A stretch of 23,253 nt of DNA from an uncultured Steroidobacter sp. (lineage in GTDB: Bacteria; Pseudomonadota; Gammaproteobacteria; Steroidobacterales; Steroidobacteraceae), in contig CAMLEO010000092.1 in NCBI GenBank assembly GCA_946478975.1, positions 1 to 23,253 on the forward strand. The letters run 5' to 3'. Below are positions 1 to 6,569 of this stretch, in pieces (the stretch's first letter is position 1; each line of letters begins with the position of its first letter). Made by a program: the position numbers and the translations under genes. The notes beneath the pieces were generated by a model that saw only the letters and a list, made by a program, of their open reading frames with translations, did no database searches and had not been told where the DNA came from.

Positions 1-1
1 G

Positions 2-1096
2 TTGATGGTTGCCGTTGCGCACCTGGCGCACGCAGCCGCCGACAAGCATCCGGGTATTTTCGGAGCACGTGTCGAAGAACTTGCCGATCTCGGTCGCTAC
101 GGCGTGCAGATCTTTTTCGTGCTCAGCGGCTTCGTCATCGCTCACAGCGTCATGTCCGGCGCGCATTCGTTTACATATCTCGGCCGCTTTGCCAGCCGCC
201 GCTTCGTGCGGCTGGACCTGCCGTACTGGAGCGTGATCGCGTTCGAGCTGTTCCTGCTGTGGCTCAGTGGCAAAGTGATGGTCGAGTACATGCACGACCT
301 GCCGCCGGTCGGGGAGATCCTCAGTCACGCGGTGTATCTGCAGGAGTTCCTCGGCTACCAGCAGATTCTGCCGGTCTTCTGGACCCTGTGTTACGAAGTG
401 CAGTTTTACCTGGTGTTCGTTCTGTCGCTGGTGCTGCTGGAAAAACTGCGAGGCGCGGGCCTGTCCGACGGTGCGGCTCGCAAGGGCGCGACGGTGGTGC
501 TGGCGGCGAGCTTCTGCGTGTCGCTGGCAATCTACCTGGGCCAGCTGCCGTCTCCTCACCGGGCGTTGTTCGTCGATCGCTGGTTTCAGTTCGCGTTCGG
601 CGTCACCACTTATTTGTATTGTCGCGGCGCCTGCGATCGCCGCTGGATCGTGGCAGCCGTTGCTGCGTGCGTGGTCGGTGGCATTTTGTTTGGCGCCAAT
701 GCCTACCGAATCGGCTCCACGCTGCTGACTGCTGCGACCGGTCTTGCCATTCTCGCGAGTCTGCGAGTCCGCTGGTGGAATGCGCTGATGATCGGGCCGA
801 CCATGCAGTTCCTTGGTCGCATCTCATACAGCTTGTATCTGCTGCATCTGTGCGTCGGCTGGCGTGCTGTTGTTGTGATCCGCGAGCTGCTCGGAACTTC
901 CTATTCGACGACCTATGCTTACCTGGCGTTCGCAGTCGGCATGGCCGTCAGCGTCGCGGCCGCCTCGGTCATGTACATTCTGATCGAGCGGCCGTCGATT
1001 GCCCTGGCGCGAAAAATTCAGCTTCCGCAGCGTGTGCCGGTGCCTGCGGTCATGCCAATCACTGCAGGCTCTGCAAGTACGCAACCAGCGAGTTGA
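2..1096 (+). CDS. Acyltransferase 3 (OafA/YrhL-type) membrane protein, 5'-truncated
   Basis: This is an integral inner-membrane O-acyltransferase of the acyltransferase-3 family, which usually transfers acyl groups to surface polysaccharide, peptidoglycan or other envelope glycans. The frame is open to the left edge. The first residues, LMVAVAHLAH, match the segment just after the conserved R-G-[IL]-A-A-L motif near the N-terminus of this family, so only some 10-20 residues are probably missing. The residue before the first ATG is therefore best read as an internal Leu. YGVQIFFVLSGFVI followed by an RRFVRLDLPYW segment is the typical second conserved block (FFxLSGF then R-R-x-x-R-x-x-P-x-Y/W). 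About nine to ten hydrophobic helices follow, and the C-terminus (ILIERPSIALARKI) has the family's E-[RK]-P ending. The 3' end overlaps the convergent ctaC gene by 38 bp. The acyl acceptor cannot be told from the sequence. Confidence 0.85.
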   Translation: MMVAVAHLAHAAADKHPGIFGARVEELADLGRYGVQIFFVLSGFVIAHSVMSGAHSFTYLGRFASRRFVRLDLPYWSVIAFELFLLWLSGKVMVEYMHDLPPVGEILSHAVYLQEFLGYQQILPVFWTLCYEVQFYLVFVLSLVLLEKLRGAGLSDGAARKGATVVLAASFCVSLAIYLGQLPSPHRALFVDRWFQFAFGVTTYLYCRGACDRRWIVAAVAACVVGGILFGANAYRIGSTLLTAATGLAILASLRVRWWNALMIGPTMQFLGRISYSLYLLHLCVGWRAVVVIRELLGTSYSTTYAYLAFAVGMAVSVAAASVMYILIERPSIALARKIQLPQRVPVPAVMPITAGSASTQPAS

Positions 1097-2108
1097 GATC
1101 GGCGCCGGAGAACGCGCTGATATTCGGCATCTGCGAACCGGGCTTCAGCGATTGTGCATTCGTGACCCACGCCTGCAGGTTCGCTGTGTTGTTCACGAGC
1201 ATGCCGCCTGCGATGCGCCCACGGCTGGCCACATGCGTGAGATCGGGGCCCACCGAGCCAAGCGCCGATGTTCCTTTGACGGTGTGACATAGCGGGCAAG
1301 CCGCATTCAGAAACACCGCCTGGCCACGGCGCGTCTGATCGTTGGTCGGTTCGACGGCCGGCGCCTGCTGATGTTGTAACCAGCGTTGGTAATCTTTCGG
1401 TTCATGCGCGACCACTTCGATGCGCATGTGTGCATGCTGGACGCCGCAGAACTCGCCGCATTGGCCGAGATAACGTCCGGGCTGGTCGACGCGAATGCGC
1501 ATGCGATTCGTCTGCCCCGGAATCAAATCCACCTTGCCGTGAATCTTCGGCACCCAGAACGAGTGGATCACATCGTGCGATTCGAGCGCGATTTCCACCG
1601 GGCGGCCGATGGGTACGTGCAGCTCGCTCGGCGAAGTCACATACACGTTGGTATCTGGCACGGAATATTGCGTGTTGAACCACCACTGCCGGCCTTCGAC
1701 GCGAATCATGGTGCCGTTGGTATCTGTATGCGAGGCGTGCGCCATCGGAAACTGTGACATCACCTCCAGTGCGCCGATAAAGACGATGGCGAGCACCGCG
1801 ACGGGAATGGCGATGCCGCCGACCAGGATCCAGCGCTGACCTTCGACCGCGTCGACCGGCGCATGCCAGTCGAGCGTGCCGGGCCGCCGGACCGCAATCC
1901 AGGCGATGAGGATCCAGACGACGATGGTGATCGCGAGGAAGGCGATCAACACCGGCCAGCCGAGGCTTGCAAGCGCTTTCGCCGCCGGAGCCACGTTCGA
2001 CATATAGTTTTGTGGCCCGTCGCACGAGGCGAGCAGCACGCAGCCGGGCACAGCCACGAAGCGCGCGATCGTGCGAAGCATGAGCTCAATGGGGCGCCTG
2101 CGGCTCAT
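1059..2108 (-). CDS. ctaC: Cytochrome c oxidase subunit II with fused cytochrome c domain (caa3 type)
   Basis: This subunit takes electrons into the oxidase through the CuA centre. An N-terminal lipoprotein signal ends in LLASC (Cys29), with Asp at +2. Two transmembrane helices follow at about 48-74 and 92-118. The CuA domain has His182 (HDVIHSFW) and the complete C217-x-E219-x-C221-x3-H225-x2-M228 set. A C-terminal class I cytochrome c domain carries CPLCH (271-275) and a probable axial Met327 in GSQMP. The fused haem domain makes this caa3-like: electrons go from small cytochromes to haem c to CuA. It is the last gene of the minus-strand unit, which is unusual because ctaC normally comes first. 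The start used here overlaps the upstream cytochrome gene by 23 bp. An internal ATG at 2081 (MLRTIARF) would give a tidier lipoprotein signal and a 4-bp gap, and is an equally good start. Confidence 0.95.
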   Translation of the reverse strand: MSRRRPIELMLRTIARFVAVPGCVLLASCDGPQNYMSNVAPAAKALASLGWPVLIAFLAITIVVWILIAWIAVRRPGTLDWHAPVDAVEGQRWILVGGIAIPVAVLAIVFIGALEVMSQFPMAHASHTDTNGTMIRVEGRQWWFNTQYSVPDTNVYVTSPSELHVPIGRPVEIALESHDVIHSFWVPKIHGKVDLIPGQTNRMRIRVDQPGRYLGQCGEFCGVQHAHMRIEVVAHEPKDYQRWLQHQQAPAVEPTNDQTRRGQAVFLNAACPLCHTVKGTSALGSVGPDLTHVASRGRIAGGMLVNNTANLQAWVTNAQSLKPGSQMPNISAFSGADLNSLVAYLQSLQ

Positions 2109-2547
2109 GGTCGGTTCCCAGCGATTGAATGTAGGTCACCAGTTCCCAGATTTCCTGTTCCGGCAATCGCGTGCCCCAGGCCGGCATGCCGTGGGCGCGG
2201 CCGGCGGAGATCGAATCGAAAATGCGGGCATCGCTGTTTCCATACAGCCAATCCGGATCGCGCAAGCTCGGCGCCATGCCGCCGCCCGCACGGCCGCCAT
2301 GGCATCCGTAACAATTGAACGCAAGAAACAAACGTCGGCCTTCCATGGCGGCAGCGGGATCCTGGCCGTAAGGATTGGTTGCCGACGGCGGCGTCGCGGA
2401 TGAGGGAATGCCGGGCATCGGGCCCACTGCAACTTTCGCCGGCGGCGCCGCACTGCTGGCGGTGTTCATGCGTGTCGTATCAATGGAATGCGACTCGCAT
2501 GCTGTCAGCAGGCCCGAGAGCAACAGCATTTGCAGCCATCTGATCAT
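2086..2547 (-). CDS. Small lipoprotein cytochrome c
   Basis: A 153-residue mono-haem class I cytochrome c. The N-terminus is a lipoprotein signal with lipobox L-T-A-C (Cys17). A Pro/Ala/Ser-rich linker (about 30-65) is followed by the haem site CYGCH (79-83) and a likely axial Met121 in HGMPAWG. The C-terminal helix WELVTYIQSL is typical of the fold. The start overlaps the stop of the upstream binding-protein gene by 4 bp (ATGA), which implies translational coupling. Its place between the PQQ dehydrogenase genes and ctaC suggests a tethered electron shuttle between the dehydrogenase and CtaC; this role is inferred from position. It is smaller than, and not clearly the same as, the cytochrome cL (XoxG/MxaG) family. 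Confidence 0.9.
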   Translation of the reverse strand: MIRWLQMLLLSGLLTACESHSIDTTRMNTASSAAPPAKVAVGPMPGIPSSATPPSATNPYGQDPAAAMEGRRLFLAFNCYGCHGGRAGGGMAPSLRDPDWLYGNSDARIFDSISAGRAHGMPAWGTRLPEQEIWELVTYIQSLGTDHEPQAPH

Positions 2548-3362
2548 GGCTCATCTCCTGCGCGAGCAAGCGCGACGGGGGCCGCGAGCGGCACACCGTA
2601 ACGCGTGAGCAATTTTTCGATGTCGTCATGCCGACGCGTCAGCTCTGAATCGAGCTGCGAGGCCAGCTGCTGATCCTCTCGTCGCACGGCCATCGCGATC
2701 TCGAACGTCATCGGCAGCCGCCGATCGTGAGTGTCCGCCACGGTCGTGACTCGCAGCGGCACCTCGGCATGCCGGGCGAAATATCCGCCGATGGGCCCCC
2801 AAACGATCGCGACATCGACGTCGCCTCTGGCCACGGCGTCGATCAGATCGCGTGGCGGATCCGGCTTCGAGTAGTCGCCGTAGATCGAGTAGCCATGAAT
2901 GTTATTGACGATGCCGCGCTCGGCGAGCGCTTGCGCCGGCGGCACATTGCTGTAGTCGTCGCCGATGGCATGCAAGCCGATGCGCAGTTGATGGAGCCGC
3001 GGATCGTCGAGCGAACGCAGCTGCAGATTGTCTTGCCGACGAGTGACGAACACATACGTTGATCGATAGTAAGTCCGTGTCGTCAGCGCCATTTCCGAAT
3101 GCGACGGCATGCCCATCACCACATCGCATTTGTGAGCGCTCAGCGTGTTGCGAATGAAGCCCCGGCGCTGCGGCCACCAGGTGTAGGTCACCTCGCCGCC
3201 CAGATCCTTGGCGAGCAGCTTCGCCAGCTCGTTCTCGAAGCCCTGGCCGCGCTGATTGGAGAAGGGCAGATTGTTGGGATCGGCGCAGACGCGCAGATCT
3301 GCGCTCATGGCGGGTGACGCAAGAAACAGCGCGACGACCGCGAGTCTACAGACCGAAGACAT
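2544..3362 (-). CDS. MoxJ/XoxJ-like periplasmic binding protein associated with quinoprotein dehydrogenase
   Basis: A 272-residue periplasmic protein with a signal peptide cleaved near residue 20 (PAMSA). The mature start LRVCADPNNLPFSN, followed by GFENELAKLLAKDLG and a WWPQRRGFIRNTL segment, is characteristic of the solute-binding-fold proteins found beside PQQ alcohol dehydrogenases (MxaJ/XoxJ group), distantly related to type 3 amino-acid binding proteins. No ABC permease or ATPase lies nearby, so a transport role is unlikely. In methylotrophs the family is tied to maturation or activation of the dehydrogenase. The gene starts inside the 3' end of the dehydrogenase gene (17-bp overlap) and ends with a 4-bp overlap into the next cytochrome gene, so it is embedded in the unit. 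The match rests on the N-terminal third; the function is inferred from the family. Confidence 0.85.
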   Translation of the reverse strand: MSSVCRLAVVALFLASPAMSADLRVCADPNNLPFSNQRGQGFENELAKLLAKDLGGEVTYTWWPQRRGFIRNTLSAHKCDVVMGMPSHSEMALTTRTYYRSTYVFVTRRQDNLQLRSLDDPRLHQLRIGLHAIGDDYSNVPPAQALAERGIVNNIHGYSIYGDYSKPDPPRDLIDAVARGDVDVAIVWGPIGGYFARHAEVPLRVTTVADTHDRRLPMTFEIAMAVRREDQQLASQLDSELTRRHDDIEKLLTRYGVPLAAPVALARAGDEP

Positions 3363-5187
3363 ATAACATGCTCCCCGGCGCGGTAAATTTCTTCAGATCG
3401 TGCATGGCGCCCATGGTGCCGAGCGCGGCGTACGGATCGGTGGCCGACAAATTGGGAAACGCGTTCGCGCCCATCCAGCCGCCGACACCGGAATAAACGG
3501 CGACGTATTGTTTGCCGTCCGGCCCGGTGTAGGTCATCGGGTTGCCGACGATTCCCGAGCCGGTCTTGAACTGCCACAGTTGTTTGCCGCTGCGAGCATC
3601 GACGGCGCGGAACCAGCCATCCATGGTGCCGTAGAACACCAGGTCGCCGCCGGTCGCGAGCACGCCGCTGTACAAAGGCAGCTCGCTTTCCTTGACGCTC
3701 CACACTTCCTTCGCCTGCAATGGATCCCACGCAACCAGTGCGCCGTGATAGCCGCCGGGGCCTTGATACATCTTCACGTCTGCGCCCAGATAAGGCGTGC
3801 CCGAGATGTAACTCACGTCGATGGGCTGATAATCCATGCACGTGTTGTGCGCGGGGATATATAACAATCCAGTGCGAGGCGAGAGGGCCGAAGGCACGAA
3901 TTCCTTCGCGCCCGTGGACGAGGGGCAGATCTGAGTCGTGACGCTGCCGTATTTCGGGCGTTTGTCCGGCACCTCCAGCGGCAGGCCGGTTTTCAAGTCA
4001 TAGCCGCTGGCCCAGTTGGTCGACGGTACGAACTTCTCCGCCGACAGCAGCTCGCCGCTCAGGCGATCGAGCACGAACACGAAGCCGGTGCGCCCGGGAT
4101 GAATGAGCAGCTTGCGCATGCTGCCGTGCCATTCCATGTCGACCAGGATGTTCTCCATGATCTCGTCGTAGTCCCACGCATCGTGCGCAGAGATTTGATA
4201 CGCCCAGCGCACCATGCCGGTGTCTGCGTCGCGAGCGATGATGGCGCAGGACCATTTGTTATCTCCGGGCCGCGCGTCCGGATTCCAGACGCCGGGGTTG
4301 CCGGTGCCGTAATAGATGAGGTTGGCTTCGGGGTCATAAGAGATCCAGCCCCACACCGTGGAGCCGCCCAAGTGCCATTGATCGCCGGGCCAGCTGCTCA
4401 CGCCCAGATCCTTGCCGCGATCTTTTTCATAGAACGGCTTGAAGTCCGGGCCGATCAGCACGTCCTTGTCCGGGCCGGTGTTATAGCCGCGCCAGACTTG
4501 TTTGCCGGTCTCCACATCGAGTGCGGTCATCCAGCCGCGCACACCGAGCTCGCCGCCGGAATTGCCGACGATCACTTTATCTTTCACGACCGTCGCGGCC
4601 ATGGTGATCGTTTCGCCCTGATCGATGTTGCCGAGCTTCACGCGCCACACTTCCTTGCCGGTCTCCGCATCCACGGCGATGGTGTAAGCATCTAAAGTAT
4701 TGAAGATGATTTTCCCATTCGCATACGAGGCTCCGCGATTGACGAGATCGCAGCAGGCGATGCCTTGCGCACGGGGATCAGGGTGAGGCTGATAGATCCA
4801 CTTGGTCGCGCCGCCAGGCTTGGTGAGATCCACCGCGATCAGGTTGTTCGGGAACGGCGTCACGATGTACATGGTGCTGCCGACCACCAGCGGCGAGCCC
4901 TCGTGGCCGTGTTCGACGCCGGTCGAGAGGCTCGTGATCGGATGCAACTGCTGAGCGTTGCCAGTATTGATCTGGTCGAGCGGGCTATAGCGGGTGTTGG
5001 CGTAATCGCCGGCCGGGAGGCGCCACTCGCCGTTGGGAACAGGCGAGGCAAGCTGCACAGAAGAGCGTTGGCCCGCGACTTTACCTTCCTTCCAGCTGGT
5101 ATTTGCGGGCGGCGGTTCGCGCTTGCAGCCGCTCAGGCAGAGGAGGGTGAGCGCGAATATTGCGATGTATGGATTCGGTTGCTTCAT
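3346..5187 (-). CDS. Lipoprotein PQQ-dependent alcohol dehydrogenase, lanthanide-type (XoxF-like) active site
   Basis: A 613-residue eight-bladed quinoprotein of the methanol/ethanol dehydrogenase family, oxidising an alcohol or aldehyde in the periplasm. Visible features are an N-terminal lipobox L-S-G-C (Cys21), the adjacent redox cysteines Cys145-Cys146 followed by V-x-R, the PQQ-contacting stretch NSGGELGVRG with metal-ligand Glu213, and metal-ligand Asn297 in GTGNPG. The catalytic base is Asp339 in HDAWDYDE. Two residues later is Asp341. XoxF and PedH-type lanthanide enzymes have Asp here, whereas calcium enzymes (MxaF, PedE) have Ala or Ser, so a La/Ce-type metal is predicted. There is no MxaI partner gene and no pqq biosynthesis gene in the window. 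Length is typical, but a lipid anchor is unlike the soluble XoxF/MxaF enzymes. It follows a cytochrome gene by 15 bp and overlaps the MoxJ-like gene. The substrate cannot be read from the sequence. Confidence 0.93.
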   Translation of the reverse strand: MKQPNPYIAIFALTLLCLSGCKREPPPANTSWKEGKVAGQRSSVQLASPVPNGEWRLPAGDYANTRYSPLDQINTGNAQQLHPITSLSTGVEHGHEGSPLVVGSTMYIVTPFPNNLIAVDLTKPGGATKWIYQPHPDPRAQGIACCDLVNRGASYANGKIIFNTLDAYTIAVDAETGKEVWRVKLGNIDQGETITMAATVVKDKVIVGNSGGELGVRGWMTALDVETGKQVWRGYNTGPDKDVLIGPDFKPFYEKDRGKDLGVSSWPGDQWHLGGSTVWGWISYDPEANLIYYGTGNPGVWNPDARPGDNKWSCAIIARDADTGMVRWAYQISAHDAWDYDEIMENILVDMEWHGSMRKLLIHPGRTGFVFVLDRLSGELLSAEKFVPSTNWASGYDLKTGLPLEVPDKRPKYGSVTTQICPSSTGAKEFVPSALSPRTGLLYIPAHNTCMDYQPIDVSYISGTPYLGADVKMYQGPGGYHGALVAWDPLQAKEVWSVKESELPLYSGVLATGGDLVFYGTMDGWFRAVDARSGKQLWQFKTGSGIVGNPMTYTGPDGKQYVAVYSGVGGWMGANAFPNLSATDPYAALGTMGAMHDLKKFTAPGSMLYVFGL

Positions 5188-5202
5188 TCACGATCCCCCA
5201 TC

Positions 5203-5571
5203 TCAATGCAGCGTGTACAGATACGCCGCCACATCGCGCGCCTGCGGTTCATCGAGGCCGAGTTTCGGCATGGCGGTGCCGGGCTCAACGGCCTGCGGAT
5301 CCTCGATCCAGCGCACGAGATTGTCCGGCGTGTTCGGCACGCGGCCCGCGATGTATGTGCGCTCGGCAAAGAATGTGAGCGGAGGCGCGACGCGTCCCTT
5401 CGCCTCGCGAATGCCCGGAATGTCGTGACAGCTGCCGCAGCCGACATCGCGAATGATCTGCTCGCCACGCGTGGCATCGCCGCCGCTGCTTGCGCTCATG
5501 ACATCCAGGTCCTGATGATGGCAGCCGCCCGCCATCCATCCCAACAAGCATGTTGCGATTTGCCACCTCAT
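5203..5571 (-). CDS. Small cytochrome c, probably membrane-tethered
   Basis: A 122-residue class I cytochrome c with haem motif CGSCH (45-49), a probable axial Met101 in PGTAMPKLG, and the usual C-terminal helix RDVAAYLYTL. The N-terminus is short and hydrophobic and ends in AGGC (Cys17). This could be a lipobox, but Ala at -3 is not the preferred Leu/Val, so lipidation is uncertain. The start overlaps the stop of the upstream membrane-protein gene by 4 bp (ATGA). Lying directly before the PQQ dehydrogenase gene, it is the best candidate for its immediate electron acceptor; this is an inference from position. Confidence 0.9.
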   Translation of the reverse strand: MRWQIATCLLGWMAGGCHHQDLDVMSASSGGDATRGEQIIRDVGCGSCHDIPGIREAKGRVAPPLTFFAERTYIAGRVPNTPDNLVRWIEDPQAVEPGTAMPKLGLDEPQARDVAAYLYTLH

Positions 5572-5966
5572 CGAATTCGCTCACAACCGGCCAGCAGCAT
5601 CGGGCCGAATCCCGCCCAGACGATGCCCAGCGTGAATGCCGCTGCTACAAACATCGCGACCACTGCCATGAAATCCGGCCGCTCCGACGCACGAACCGAC
5701 GACAGGTGCGGATCGTGCGAGCGGCGCCATGCACGCACGCCAATCGAAAGTGCGATCAGCGCGAAGGCGAGCGCAACCAGCGAAACGGCGCCGTCGATCA
5801 GGCGCAATGTTCCGTTCGATAACTCGGCCAGCGCACCATGCGACTGACAGGCGAAGTCCGTGATCATCCATCCAATCAGCAACTGCAATCCCCACGCTGT
5901 GGGCGCGCCCAGCAGCGCGAACCAGAGGCTCGCGGGTTGACGGTCTTGTGAGGATCCGATGTTCAC
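5568..5966 (-). CDS. Three-helix membrane protein of the oxidase unit, unknown function
   Basis: A 132-residue protein with GTG as the apparent start (VNIGSSQ), 6 bp after the ctaE stop. Three hydrophobic helices lie at about 13-38, 56-80 and 98-127. No catalytic or metal-binding motif was recognised; single cysteines sit at about 38 and 128. Its position right after ctaE recalls small oxidase subunits (the subunit IV/CtaF slot in Bacillus ctaCDEF), so it may be an accessory subunit or assembly factor. There is no sequence signature to prove this. The 4-bp overlap with the following cytochrome gene supports co-translation and argues that it is a real gene. Confidence 0.75.
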   Translation of the reverse strand: MNIGSSQDRQPASLWFALLGAPTAWGLQLLIGWMITDFACQSHGALAELSNGTLRLIDGAVSLVALAFALIALSIGVRAWRRSHDPHLSSVRASERPDFMAVVAMFVAAAFTLGIVWAGFGPMLLAGCERIR

Positions 5967-5972
5967 GGCGGC

Positions 5973-6569
5973 TCACGACTGCAGGTGCGGCAGGTAGTAC
6001 ATCAGGCACACGATGAACACCCACACTGCATCCACGAAGTGCCAGTACACGCCCGCGTTGTGCAAGGAGCGATAGGGCGAGCGGTCGGTGTGCTCCAGCT
6101 TCGGCAGCATCGTCACGTACACGAGCATGCACAGGCCGAGAATCAAGTGAGCCGCGTGAAAGCTGGTGATGGTGTAGAAGATCGAACCGTAGGCATCCGT
6201 GAATGGCGTGAGCTTCTTCAGATGTTCCAGGTATTCGAACGTCTGCAATACCAGGAACGCACAGCCCATGCCGATGGTCGTCAGCGTAAGCGCGCGGGCA
6301 GCCCGCTCATTGCCGCGTTTGCCAAGTTGTTCGCCGATATAGAGCACAGCACTGCTCGCGGTGAGCAGCACCAGCATGATCGTCGCGAGCATGAGCTTGG
6401 GCGGCTCATCCAGCGGCCACTGGCGTGCCTGCGAGCCAAGAAAGAAATAGGAGAAGAACAGGACGATGAACAGGAACGCCTCGGTCAGCATGAACAGGTA
6501 CATGCCGTTGGTGCCGCGTTTGTTATCCCACGGCAACTCACGAAACAAAACTGGATTGCTCGTGCTCAT
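5973..6569 (-). CDS. ctaE: Cytochrome c oxidase subunit III, five-helix form
   Basis: A 198-residue subunit III homologue. The ATG at 6567-6569 was chosen because it gives the family N-terminus MSTSNPVLFRELPWDNKRGT and a 4-bp ATGA overlap with the ctaD stop; the frame stays open far upstream inside ctaD only as a shadow. Conserved features are the helix with GMYLFMLTEAFLFIVLFFSYFF-like character (Glu in helix), SFHAAHLILG (His-rich helix), and the C-terminal YWHFVDAVWVFIVCLMYYLP signature typical of COX3. About five transmembrane helices are present rather than seven; the two missing N-terminal helices may be supplied by the C-terminal extension of CtaD, as in Bacillus- and Thermus-type caa3 enzymes. 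Confidence 0.93.
   Translation of the reverse strand: MSTSNPVLFRELPWDNKRGTNGMYLFMLTEAFLFIVLFFSYFFLGSQARQWPLDEPPKLMLATIMLVLLTASSAVLYIGEQLGKRGNERAARALTLTTIGMGCAFLVLQTFEYLEHLKKLTPFTDAYGSIFYTITSFHAAHLILGLCMLVYVTMLPKLEHTDRSPYRSLHNAGVYWHFVDAVWVFIVCLMYYLPHLQS

Noticed and set aside
2544..3362. Reading the MoxJ-like gene as part of an ABC transporter
   Set aside because: No permease or ATPase gene is present and the sequence matches the quinoprotein-associated group.
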